From positions 1 through 63,568 of the forward strand of contig NZ_VENP01000013.1 of NCBI RefSeq assembly GCF_006351005.1: 63,568 nt of DNA. Direction: 5' to 3'. This DNA is from Miniimonas arenae. Its GTDB lineage: Bacteria; Actinomycetota; Actinomycetes; Actinomycetales; Beutenbergiaceae. Below are positions 56,485 through 63,568 of this stretch, piece by piece (position 1 is the stretch's first letter; every line of letters starts with the position of its first letter). A model generated the notes under the pieces. That model had not been told where the DNA came from and ran no database searches. It worked only from the letters and a program-made list of their open reading frames with translations. The translations under genes and the position numbers were made by a program.

Positions 56485-57654
56485 TTGAGCGACCAGCACA
56501 GGACACCCGGCCGAGGCGCCGGCGCAGAGCCGTCCGACCCGTACGCGTACCTGCGTGCGGGCGAGGACGAGCTGTCCACCTCCTACCTGCCGCAGGACGA
56601 CGACGCGTCCGAGGGCGGGGGCGCGGGCTCCTCGTCACCGTCGGTGCCGACGATTCCCGGCCCCGTTCCCGCCGTGCAGGTTCCGGCCGCGCCCACGCCG
56701 CCGCTGCCCGCGGAGCCCGACGTCCTCGTCGGGATGACGCGGCGCCAGCTGCGGGAGGCGCGCGCCGCGCGGGCCGCCGGCGGTGCGGTCGGTGCCGGCG
56801 CGGGAGCCTCCACCCGTGCGAGCGGGGTCGCGGTCGGCCCGTCCGCCGGCGGCGCGCCGCCGGGGGAGCCCGCGGCCTCGGCGCCGCCGTCCGGCTCGAC
56901 ACCACTAGCCCCCGACGGCGCGGCACCGGTCCTCGGTGCACCGACCGTGAGCGTGGGCACGGCGGGCGACGGGCACGCCCCGGGCGAGGCCCCCGTGTCG
57001 GGCGGCCGGCGTGAGCGGACGCGCTCGGGACAGGGCGCCGAGCCTGCGCGAGGTCGGAGCGCCCGGGGGGCGCTCGGGACGCGGACCCGGGCCCTCGTGG
57101 CCGCCGCGGTCGTCGCCGTCGTCGTGCTCATCGGTGTGGTGATCTGGTTCAACCGCTCGGACGACGGGACCGGTGCGACCGCCGGTCCGACGGCGTCGGG
57201 CGACGTCGGCACCGCCGCCACCGCGGGCGGGCCGCTGCTCGCCGCGCTACCCACCGAGGTCACCGGCGGAGAGTTCGGCTCCGACGGCCCCTCGGGCACC
57301 ACGTTCACGCTCGGGGCCCCCGGGTACGTGACGAACCCGGTGCCGCCCGCGGGGTCGACCGAGTCCTACGTCGGCGTGTTCGCCGGCGCGGCCGTGCCGG
57401 TCACGCTGACCGCCTCCCGGTTCGGGACCTCCGAGGCGGCCGCCGCCGACGCCCAGGCGACGGCCGCGACGATCGGGACGGCCGTCGAGAGCGGCCCGGT
57501 CTTCCCCGACGACGAGGCGTCCGGCACCTACTGGATCTTCAACGAGGACGGCCTCGTCACGATCGTGTGGAACGACGAGGACCTCGGCTCCTACACGGTG
57601 GTGGCCGAGGACGCCGAGGCCGCGCTCGACTTCTACCACGGCCTCGACTTCTGA
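56485..57654 (+). CDS. single-pass membrane protein of unknown function
   Basis: 389 residues from TTG 56485; GAGGAGGGG ends six bases before this TTG, better placed than the GTG at 56470. The N-terminal ~200 residues are cytoplasmic and low-complexity (Ala/Pro/Gly), with a possible conserved motif near the start (EPSDPYAYLRAGEDELSTSYLP) and MTRRQLREARAARA near 85. One membrane helix (about 210-232, LVAAAVVAVVVLIGVVIWF) precedes an extracellular domain of about 135 residues with APGYVTNPVPPAGSTESYVGV and YWIFNEDGLVTIVWNDEDLGSYTVVAEDAEAALDFYHGL. No known family. It occupies the slot used by argS in related genomes. Confidence 0.8.
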   Translation: MSDQHRTPGRGAGAEPSDPYAYLRAGEDELSTSYLPQDDDASEGGGAGSSSPSVPTIPGPVPAVQVPAAPTPPLPAEPDVLVGMTRRQLREARAARAAGGAVGAGAGASTRASGVAVGPSAGGAPPGEPAASAPPSGSTPLAPDGAAPVLGAPTVSVGTAGDGHAPGEAPVSGGRRERTRSGQGAEPARGRSARGALGTRTRALVAAAVVAVVVLIGVVIWFNRSDDGTGATAGPTASGDVGTAATAGGPLLAALPTEVTGGEFGSDGPSGTTFTLGAPGYVTNPVPPAGSTESYVGVFAGAAVPVTLTASRFGTSEAAAADAQATAATIGTAVESGPVFPDDEASGTYWIFNEDGLVTIVWNDEDLGSYTVVAEDAEAALDFYHGLDF

Positions 57655-57836
57655 CCCCGGGTGACGACGGTCCGGCGCAGGGGTCGTGTGCGACCGTGGC
57701 ACTCCGGAGCACCCACCGGCCCGTTGACGAGGTCGGCCCACGACCGGCGACCGTCCGCGGTCGGCAGGCCGCCTCCCCGGCCACGTCGGCCGACGACGAC
57801 GCACGACTTCCCCGCACCTCCCACGATCGGAGCGAG

Positions 57837-59237
57837 ATGACCGCGAGCCTCACCGAGCCGGACGCGCGACCCGGACCCCTCGGCCTGCCGTGGCCCGCGA
57901 CGGCGAGCCGCACCGCGGAGGGTGCGCTCGCCGTCGGCGGCGTGGGCGTGCACGACCTCGCGGCGCGCTTCGGCACACCGCTGTACGTCGTGGACGAGGC
58001 GGACATGCGCGCGCGGGCGCGCGCGTTCCGCGACGCGTTCACCGCGGCGTTCGCCGACGTCGGCGCGCACGCGGAGGTGTACTACGCGGGCAAGGCCTTC
58101 CTGTGCCGCGCCGTCGCGCGCTGGATGACCCAGGAGGGGCTGCGGATCGACACCGCCACGCTCGGCGAGCTGACCACGGCGCTGTCGGCCGGCGTGCCCG
58201 GGGCCCAGATCGGGCTGCACGGGAACAACAAGTCGGACGAGGAGATCGAGCTCGCGCTGCGTTCCGGCGTCGGGCGGATCGTGCTGGACTCCGAGCCGGA
58301 GGTGACCCGCGTGGCCGACGCGGCCGCGCGGCTGGGCGGGCGTGCGCCTGTGATGGTGCGCGTGACGACGGGGGTGCACGCCGGGGGGCACGAGTTCATC
58401 TCCACCGCGCACGAGGACCAGAAGTTCGGGCTCTCGCTGCACGCGCACGACGGCGAGACCTCCCCGGCGATGCGCGCCCTCCTCGCGGTGCTCGCGCGGG
58501 AGGAGCTGGACCTGGTCGGGCTGCACTCCCACATCGGCAGCCAGATCCTCGACGCGGCCGGGTTCGACGCGGCCGCCGGGGCCGTCATGGCGCTGCGCGC
58601 CGACCTCGCCGCGCGCACCGGCGTGCTCGTCGGCGAGGTCGACCTGGGGGGTGGGTTCGGCGTCGCCTACCTGCCCGGCGAGGTCGAGCTCGAGCCCGAG
58701 CGCATCGCGAAGGAGACCGCGGGCGCCGTCGTGCGCGCCGCGCAGGAGACCGGGACGAGCGTGCCGGACGTCTCCTTCGAGCCCGGGCGGTCCATCGCCG
58801 GGCCTGCGGGCCTCACCCTTTACACGGTGGGCACCGTCAAGGAGGTCGCGCTCCCGGCGACGTCCCCGGACGGCGCGACGCGCCTGTACGTCTCGGTGGA
58901 CGGCGGCATGAGCGACAACATCCGGACCGCGCTGTACGACGCGCGCTACCACGCGGAGGTCGTCGGGCGGGCGAGCCGGGCGCCGGGCGTGCTGGCGCGG
59001 GTGGTCGGCAAGCACTGCGAGAGCGGCGACGTCGTGGTGCACGACGTGCTCCTGCCGGGCGACATGCGGGCGGGCGACCTGCTCGCCGTCGCGACGACGG
59101 GTGCCTACGGGCGCTCGATGGCGAGCCAGTACAACCTCGTGCCGCGGCCCGGCGTGGTGGCGGTGCGCGACGGCGTGGCGACGCCGATCGTGCGACGCGA
59201 GACGGTCGAGGACCTGCTCGCGCTCGACCTGGGGTGA
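57837..59237 (+). CDS. lysA: diaminopimelate decarboxylase
   Basis: 466 residues from ATG 57837. It decarboxylates meso-diaminopimelate to L-lysine, PLP-dependent. Lys86 in VYYAGKAFLC is the PLP lysine; HSHIGSQILD, DLGGGFGVAYLPGE, the substrate-binding EPGRSIAGPAG and KHCESGD carrying the conserved Cys are visible. Next in line are hom, thrC and thrB, all aspartate-family biosynthesis. The next start lies 171 bases downstream. Confidence 0.97.
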   Translation: MTASLTEPDARPGPLGLPWPATASRTAEGALAVGGVGVHDLAARFGTPLYVVDEADMRARARAFRDAFTAAFADVGAHAEVYYAGKAFLCRAVARWMTQEGLRIDTATLGELTTALSAGVPGAQIGLHGNNKSDEEIELALRSGVGRIVLDSEPEVTRVADAAARLGGRAPVMVRVTTGVHAGGHEFISTAHEDQKFGLSLHAHDGETSPAMRALLAVLAREELDLVGLHSHIGSQILDAAGFDAAAGAVMALRADLAARTGVLVGEVDLGGGFGVAYLPGEVELEPERIAKETAGAVVRAAQETGTSVPDVSFEPGRSIAGPAGLTLYTVGTVKEVALPATSPDGATRLYVSVDGGMSDNIRTALYDARYHAEVVGRASRAPGVLARVVGKHCESGDVVVHDVLLPGDMRAGDLLAVATTGAYGRSMASQYNLVPRPGVVAVRDGVATPIVRRETVEDLLALDLG

Positions 59238-59346
59238 GGAGGGTGGACGCTCGCCGTCGGGAGCGTCCCACCTGCGGGCGCTCGTCGACCGACTGGCGCT
59301 CGCCGTCGGACCCTGGACACGGCCCGGGAGCACGGGCGCCGGAGGC

Positions 59347-59352
59347 TAGGGT
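59347..59352 (+). promoter_or_regulatory. -10 hexamer TAGGGT for hom-thrC-thrB
   Basis: Between lysA and hom, about 57 bases before GTG 59409. It would allow separate transcription of the threonine genes. Confidence 0.4.
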
Positions 59353-59408
59353 GGGGGACCGACCTGTCCGCCGCCCGCACGGGCCCCCGCCAGCTCCAGG
59401 AGCGTGTC

Positions 59409-60755
59409 GTGTCCCTGCCTGCCCCGGCGTCTCCAGCGCCGTTCACCTCGGGTGCCTCGGCGGCGCCGTCCGCCGTCCGGGTGGCACTGCTCGGGTGCGG
59501 GACGGTCGGGACGCAGGTCGCTCGGGTGCTCGTGGAGCACGGCGAGGAGATCGGTGCCCGGGTGGGCGCCCCGGTCGAGCTCGTGGGCGTCGGGGTGCGC
59601 GACGCGGCGGCCGACCGCGACCCCGCCGTGCCGCGCGACCTGCTCACGGGCGACGCCGACGCGCTCGTGGCGCGTGCCGACGTCGTGGTCGAGCTCATCG
59701 GCGGCACCACCCGTGCACGCGAGCTCGTGCACGCGGCGATCCGGAACGGCGCGTCCGTCGTCACCGCGAACAAGGCGCTGCTCGCCGCGCACGGCCCCGA
59801 GCTGTACGAGGCGGCGGACGCGGCGGGCGTCGACATCCTCTACGAGGCCGCGGTGGCGGGCGCCGTCCCCGTGGTGCGCGGCGTGCGCGAGTCTCTCGCG
59901 GGCGACCGCGTCCAGCGCGTGCTCGGCATCGTCAACGGCACCACGAACTACATCCTCGACCAGATGACGACCGGCGGACTGGACTTCGCGGACGCCCTGG
60001 CGCGGGCGCAGGAGCTCGGCTACGCCGAGGCCGACCCGACCGCCGACGTCGAGGGGTACGACGCCGCGGCCAAGGCGGCGATCCTCGCGTCGCTGGCCTT
60101 CCACACCCGCGTGTCGATGGACGACGTCGCGCGCGAGGGCATCACGTCGATCACCGCGCGCGACATCGACACGGCGCGGCGGATGGGCGGCGTCATCAAG
60201 CTGCTCGCGATCGTCGAGCGGGTGGCCACGGCCGACGGCGAGGCCGTCGCGCTGCGCGTGCACCCGGCGGTCCTGCCCGCTGCGCATCCCCTCGCGGGCG
60301 TGGGCGGTGCGTTCAACGCCGTCGTGGTGGAGGCGGAGGCCGCGGGGCGGCTCATGTTCTACGGCGCCGGCGCCGGCGGGCGCCCGACGGCGAGCGCCGT
60401 GCTCGGCGACGTGGTCGCCGCCGCGCGGCACCGGGTGCAGGGCGGCCGCGCGCCCGCGGAGTCCGCGTACGCCGAGCTCCCGCTCGCGAGCCCCGACCAC
60501 GTCCGCAGCCGGATGCAGATGACGCTCGAGGCGGAGGACCGCCCGGGCGTGCTCGCGCGCATCGCCTCGCTCGTCGCCGACAACGGCGTCTCCATCGAGT
60601 CCGTGCAGCAGAGCCCGTCGACGTCGGGCACGGCGGTCCTCGTCGTCGTGACGCACGACGCCGACGAGGCCTCGCTCGCCCGCACGGTGGCCGCGCTGCG
60701 CGAGGCGCACGAGCTCACCGAGATCCTCGCCGTGCACCGCGTCGAGCGTCCCTGA
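59409..60755 (+). CDS. hom: homoserine dehydrogenase
   Basis: 448 residues from GTG 59409 (AGGAG six bases upstream). It reduces aspartate semialdehyde to homoserine. NAD(P) loop VALLGCGTVGTQVARVL (about 25-41), GGTTRARELV, VTANKALLA, the GIVNGTTNYILDQM catalytic region, LGYAEADPTADVEGYDAAAK, and a C-terminal ACT domain (about 370-448: EDRPGVLARIASLVADNGVSIESVQQ) that normally mediates threonine feedback inhibition. It precedes thrC by 108 bases. Confidence 0.97.
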   Translation: MSLPAPASPAPFTSGASAAPSAVRVALLGCGTVGTQVARVLVEHGEEIGARVGAPVELVGVGVRDAAADRDPAVPRDLLTGDADALVARADVVVELIGGTTRARELVHAAIRNGASVVTANKALLAAHGPELYEAADAAGVDILYEAAVAGAVPVVRGVRESLAGDRVQRVLGIVNGTTNYILDQMTTGGLDFADALARAQELGYAEADPTADVEGYDAAAKAAILASLAFHTRVSMDDVAREGITSITARDIDTARRMGGVIKLLAIVERVATADGEAVALRVHPAVLPAAHPLAGVGGAFNAVVVEAEAAGRLMFYGAGAGGRPTASAVLGDVVAAARHRVQGGRAPAESAYAELPLASPDHVRSRMQMTLEAEDRPGVLARIASLVADNGVSIESVQQSPSTSGTAVLVVVTHDADEASLARTVAALREAHELTEILAVHRVERP

Positions 60756-60863
60756 GTCCGGCTGACTCGCCTCTTCGACCTCCACGTCCCCGTCCGTTCA
60801 CCTCGACCCGTCTCGACCCGTCTCGACCCCCGCGCCCCGCGCGGCCCAGCAGGAGGAAGACCC

Positions 60864-61925
60864 ATGGCCCACCAGTGGCGCGGCATCATCGCCGAGTACG
60901 CCGACCACCTGCCGATCGAGCCGGGGGACCCGGTGGTCACGCTCGGCGAGGGGGGCACGCCGCTCGTCGAGGCGCCCGCGCTGTCGGAGCGCGTGGGCGG
61001 CCGGGTGTTCCTCAAGGTCGAGGGCGCGAACCCGACCGGGTCGTTCAAGGACCGCGGCATGACGGTCGCGGTCTCGAAGGTGCTCGCGACCGGGCCGGCC
61101 CTCGTGGTCTGCGCGTCGACCGGGAACACCTCGGCGAGCGCTGCGGCCTACGCCGCCCGCGCGGGCCTGGCCTGCGCCGTCGTGCTCCCCGCGGGGAAGA
61201 TCGCGGCGGGCAAGCTGGCGCAGGCGATCGTGCACGGGGCGACGCTCGTCTCCCTCGAGGGGAACTTCGACGACGGGCTGCGCGTGGTGCGCGAGCTCGG
61301 CACGCGCCCCGACGTCGCACTCGTGAACTCGGTCAACCCCTACCGCCTGCAGGGCCAGAAGACCGCGGCGTTCGAGATCGTCGACGCGCTCGGGGACGCC
61401 CCCACGATCCACGTGCTGCCGGTCGGGAACGCGGGGAACATCTCGGCGTACTGGATGGGCTACCGCGAGTACGCGGCCGAGGGACGCGCCACCCGCACCC
61501 CCGTGATGTGGGGTGTGCAGGCCGAGGGCGCCGCACCGTTCGTCAAGGGCGAGCCGGTGGAGCACCCCGAGACGATCGCGACCGCCATCCGGATCGGCAA
61601 CCCGGCGTCATGGGCGCTCGCGGTCGCCGCTCGGGACGACTCCGGCGGCCGGATCGACGCCGTGTCCGACGCCGAGATCCTCGACGCCCAGGCGCTCATC
61701 GCGAGCGAGGTCGGCGTGTTCGTGGAACCCGCCTCCGCCGCCTCCGTGGCCGGCCTGCTGGCCCGTGCCGAGGCCGGTGACGTCCCTGCCGGCGCGACGA
61801 TCGTGTGCACCGTGACGGGCAACGGGCTCAAGGACACCGCCACGGCGCTCGGCGACACCGTCATCTCGCCGGTCGTGGTCCCCCCGACGACGGCGGCCGT
61901 GGCCGACGTCCTCGGCCTCGGCTGA
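60864..61925 (+). CDS. thrC: threonine synthase
   Basis: 353 residues from ATG 60864 with GGAGG seven bases upstream. PLP-dependent: Lys62 in [11 protein letters not shown] binds [22 protein letters not shown] and [18 protein letters not shown] bind phosphate and substrate; VTGNGLKD is near the C-terminus. It converts O-phosphohomoserine to threonine. Class I short form, as in actinobacteria. Confidence 0.97.
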   Translation: MAHQWRGIIAEYADHLPIEPGDPVVTLGEGGTPLVEAPALSERVGGRVFLKVEGANPTGSFKDRGMTVAVSKVLATGPALVVCASTGNTSASAAAYAARAGLACAVVLPAGKIAAGKLAQAIVHGATLVSLEGNFDDGLRVVRELGTRPDVALVNSVNPYRLQGQKTAAFEIVDALGDAPTIHVLPVGNAGNISAYWMGYREYAAEGRATRTPVMWGVQAEGAAPFVKGEPVEHPETIATAIRIGNPASWALAVAARDDSGGRIDAVSDAEILDAQALIASEVGVFVEPASAASVAGLLARAEAGDVPAGATIVCTVTGNGLKDTATALGDTVISPVVVPPTTAAVADVLGLG

Positions 61926-61934
61926 GGGCCGGCC

Positions 61935-62831
61935 GTGCGGATCGTCCGCGACGTCGTCCGGGTGCAGGTGCCCGCGACGAGCGCGAACCTGGGGCCGGGA
62001 TTCGACGCGTTCGGGCTCGCGCTCGGTCTGCACGACGTGGTCGAGGTGCGCGCCACGACGGGCGCCACGCGCACGCACGTCGAGGGCGAGGGGGCAGGAA
62101 CCGTGCCCGACGGCGAGGATCACCTCGTCGTCCAGGCCGTCCGGGCCGGGCTCGAGATCGCGCGGGCGCCGCAGGTCGGTCTCGACCTGCGCGCTCGGAA
62201 CGCGATCCCGCACGGGCGGGGCCTGGGTTCCTCGGCAGCCGCGGTGGTCGCCGGGCTCGTTGCCGCGCGTGGGCTCATCTCGGAGCCCGAGGCGCTCGGC
62301 GACGCCACGGTGCTCGAGCTGGCGAGCGAGTGGGAGGGGCATCCCGACAACGCCGCCGCGGCGGTGCTCGGTGGGGCCACGCTCGCCTGGACACCTCAGG
62401 AGGGCGAGGTCGACGCGGTTCGGCTGGCGGTCGATCCGGCACTGACCGTGACGGCGCTCGTGCCGCAGACGTCGCTGGCCACGAAGGTGGCCCGTTCGGT
62501 GCTGCCGGCGACCGTGCCGCACGCCGACGCGGCGTTCACAGGGGCGCGGACCGCGCTGCTCGTGCTCGCCCTCTCGGGCCGAGCCGACCTCTTCCTCGAG
62601 GCGACGCGGGACCGGCTGCACCAGCAATACCGGGCCGACGTGCTGCCGGCGAGCACCGCGCTCCTCGGGCGACTGCGGGCCCTCGGGCTGCCCGCCGTCA
62701 TCTCGGGTGCCGGTCCGACGGTGCTCGTGCTCGACGTCGTGCCCGCGGGCCTGCGCGCGTCGCTCGCGGGGGAGGGCTGGACGGCCCACGTGCTGGACGT
62801 GGACCAGACCGGGGCGCGGCTGCTCGACTGA
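61935..62831 (+). CDS. thrB: homoserine kinase
   Basis: 298 residues from GTG 61935, nine bases after thrC. GHMP kinase: RVQVPATSANLGPGFDAFGLALGL at the start, the ATP-binding IPHGRGLGSSAAA at about 91-103, and the C-terminal AVISGAGPTVLVL. It phosphorylates homoserine for ThrC. Last gene of the operon. rho, which follows thrB in mycobacteria, does not begin within the window. Confidence 0.96.
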   Translation: MRIVRDVVRVQVPATSANLGPGFDAFGLALGLHDVVEVRATTGATRTHVEGEGAGTVPDGEDHLVVQAVRAGLEIARAPQVGLDLRARNAIPHGRGLGSSAAAVVAGLVAARGLISEPEALGDATVLELASEWEGHPDNAAAAVLGGATLAWTPQEGEVDAVRLAVDPALTVTALVPQTSLATKVARSVLPATVPHADAAFTGARTALLVLALSGRADLFLEATRDRLHQQYRADVLPASTALLGRLRALGLPAVISGAGPTVLVLDVVPAGLRASLAGEGWTAHVLDVDQTGARLLD

Positions 62832-63367
62832 GTCGTTCGGGGAGCGGCGGCGGGCTTGGCGCGTGGTCGGTTCGCCGGGTGGTCGGTCTGTTCGGATGTT
62901 CGGCGGTCAGCTCGCTCAGCCGTCGGCAGTCAGCTGTCCGCGGTGTCATCCTCCGCCGCGCCCGCGTTCGCCGCGCGAACCGCGGGCCATCCTTGTACGC
63001 CGCGCGTGGCCGTGTGTCCCCTCGTGGGACACGTCTTCGGCCCGTCGACCAGGCTGCCGGGCTCAGGCACGCGCTGCACCTTCCAGCCTTGCGGTACGTG
63101 CGTCTGCTCGGACTTGGCGAGGAGACAGCACTCCGTTCTCCCACCCACGGCGCTGTCCTGCGCTTCTTCTCTGTGTCTCTTCTGCGTCGCTGTCGCGTCT
63201 CGGCACCCCGACGAGCCTCTCCGGAACTCTCATTCGGAGTCGTCGGCTGTCCCCAGTTTGCATCGGTGAACCTGTGTCCACAGGTCAAACTGGGGGGTGT
63301 ACTTCTGCTACTAAAGACGTACGATAGGTACACGCGTTCGATTCGCGTGGGGTTGGCTGACGAGGGG
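62832..63367. other. 536-bp intergenic region with lower GC
   Basis: No supportable gene. From about 63130 the composition becomes visibly richer in T and A than the rest of the window (TTCTTCTCTGTGTCTCTTCT). It includes the inverted-repeat structure at 63251-63295 and a possible -10 TACGAT near 63320. It looks like the upstream region of the partial gene that follows. Confidence 0.6.
63251..63295 (+). repeat. nested inverted repeat, possible operator or attenuator hairpin
   Basis: Outer perfect 10-bp arms CCCCAGTTTG and CAAACTGGGG (63251-63260, 63286-63295) enclose an inner perfect 7-bp pair ACCTGTG/CACAGGT with a 2-base gap. It can form a two-part stem or bind a dimeric regulator. Confidence 0.7.
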
Positions 63368-63568
63368 GTGAGCGGGGTGGCGGCAGAGCCGGTTGGTGTT
63401 GGTAGTGGGCCGCGCCGTTCGCCCGCGCGGGCGTCCGCGGGGGCGTCGATGTCGATGTCGATGTCGATGGTTGTGGCGCCGAGCGGTGGGCGGCCCACCG
63501 CAGTGTCGGCGTCGTCGCTCGTGCCGAGGCTGGCGAGTGCGCCTCGGCCCTCTCTCGCGCCGGAGTCG
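63368..63568 (+). CDS. N-terminal part of an unidentified protein (runs off the window)
   Basis: Open frame of 67 codons from GTG 63368 to the window end; GTG 63347 is an in-frame alternative. Only a Ser/Ala/Pro/Gly/Arg-rich disordered stretch is visible, with MSMSMSM from a hexamer repeat. A gene of this look after thrB, with a T-rich structured leader, could be an HNH/DUF222-type endonuclease, but no domain is visible to support that. Confidence 0.45.
   Translation, partial: MSGVAAEPVGVGSGPRRSPARASAGASMSMSMSMVVAPSGGRPTAVSASSLVPRLASAPRPSLAPES
63446..63469 (+). repeat. (TCGATG)4 hexamer repeat
   Basis: Four perfect tandem hexamers inside the partial gene. Because the unit is six bases, copy changes keep the frame and add or remove Ser-Met pairs. 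Confidence 0.9.

Overview
The window is one contiguous stretch of a very GC-rich actinobacterial chromosome, GC estimated by eye at well above 70%. It carries WhiB, MtrAB-LpqB, a mycothiol-type sigma/anti-sigma pair, the fused actinobacterial 2-oxoglutarate decarboxylase/dehydrogenase (Kgd), bL37 and an Rv3235-family protein, so it is Actinomycetota. Gene content and very Ala/Arg-rich proteins look most like a Cellulomonas-type member of the Micrococcales; the genus is inference. There are 57 protein-gene entries (two partial at the window edges, two broken) and one tRNA. No rRNA, CRISPR array, transposase or prophage was seen.

Layout. 0-7.6 kb: surface glycan locus (end of a possible sugar epimerase, rmlA, two GT4 glycosyltransferases, a polyprenol-phosphate mannosyltransferase, a WbbL-like GT2, an LCP ligase, a TIGR03089 protein). 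7.6-20.4 kb: whiB2, a 1126-residue membrane GT2 translationally coupled to a DUF5719 protein, a degenerate metallopeptidase-family protein, DUF3499, Trm112-like, a CDF transporter, ahcY, nhaA and a membrane protein. 20.4-31.9 kb: mtrA-mtrB-lpqB-comF-hpf, a truncated YcaQ-like gene, thrE and secA. 31.9-42.7 kb: Rv3235-family and LysM proteins, a BldC-like regulator, a SAF/CpaE-like pair, DUF6912, hisN-rsgA-aroA, a DoxX protein, and sigH-rsrA-bL37. 42.8-56.4 kb: quinone oxidoreductase, DUF4097, an SGNH-like protein, a broken GlxA/AraC regulator, kgd, a two-component system, an M23 peptidase, galM and tRNA-Arg(CCG). 56.4-62.8 kb: a membrane protein, then lysA-hom-thrC-thrB for the aspartate amino-acid pathway. 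The last 0.7 kb is a structured intergenic region and the start of an unfinished gene.

Main points. (1) A 67-bp palindromic element occurs twice: in a 550-bp repeat tract before ahcY, and at the point where the ycaQ-like gene is cut off, there flanked by 58-bp direct repeats. (2) At least sixteen first genes have an actinobacterial -10 hexamer ending 6-8 nt before the start codon, so leaderless transcription seems common; this pattern was used to choose several starts. (3) mtrA and a divergent membrane-protein gene share overlapping -10 boxes. (4) sigH has a matching autoregulatory SigH/SigR promoter. (5) A GlxA/AraC regulator has lost the middle of its DNA-binding domain by an out-of-frame internal deletion. 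(6) Two enzyme-family proteins lack their catalytic signature residues (metallopeptidase HExxH, SGNH serine). All calls come from reading the sequence; no database search was run.
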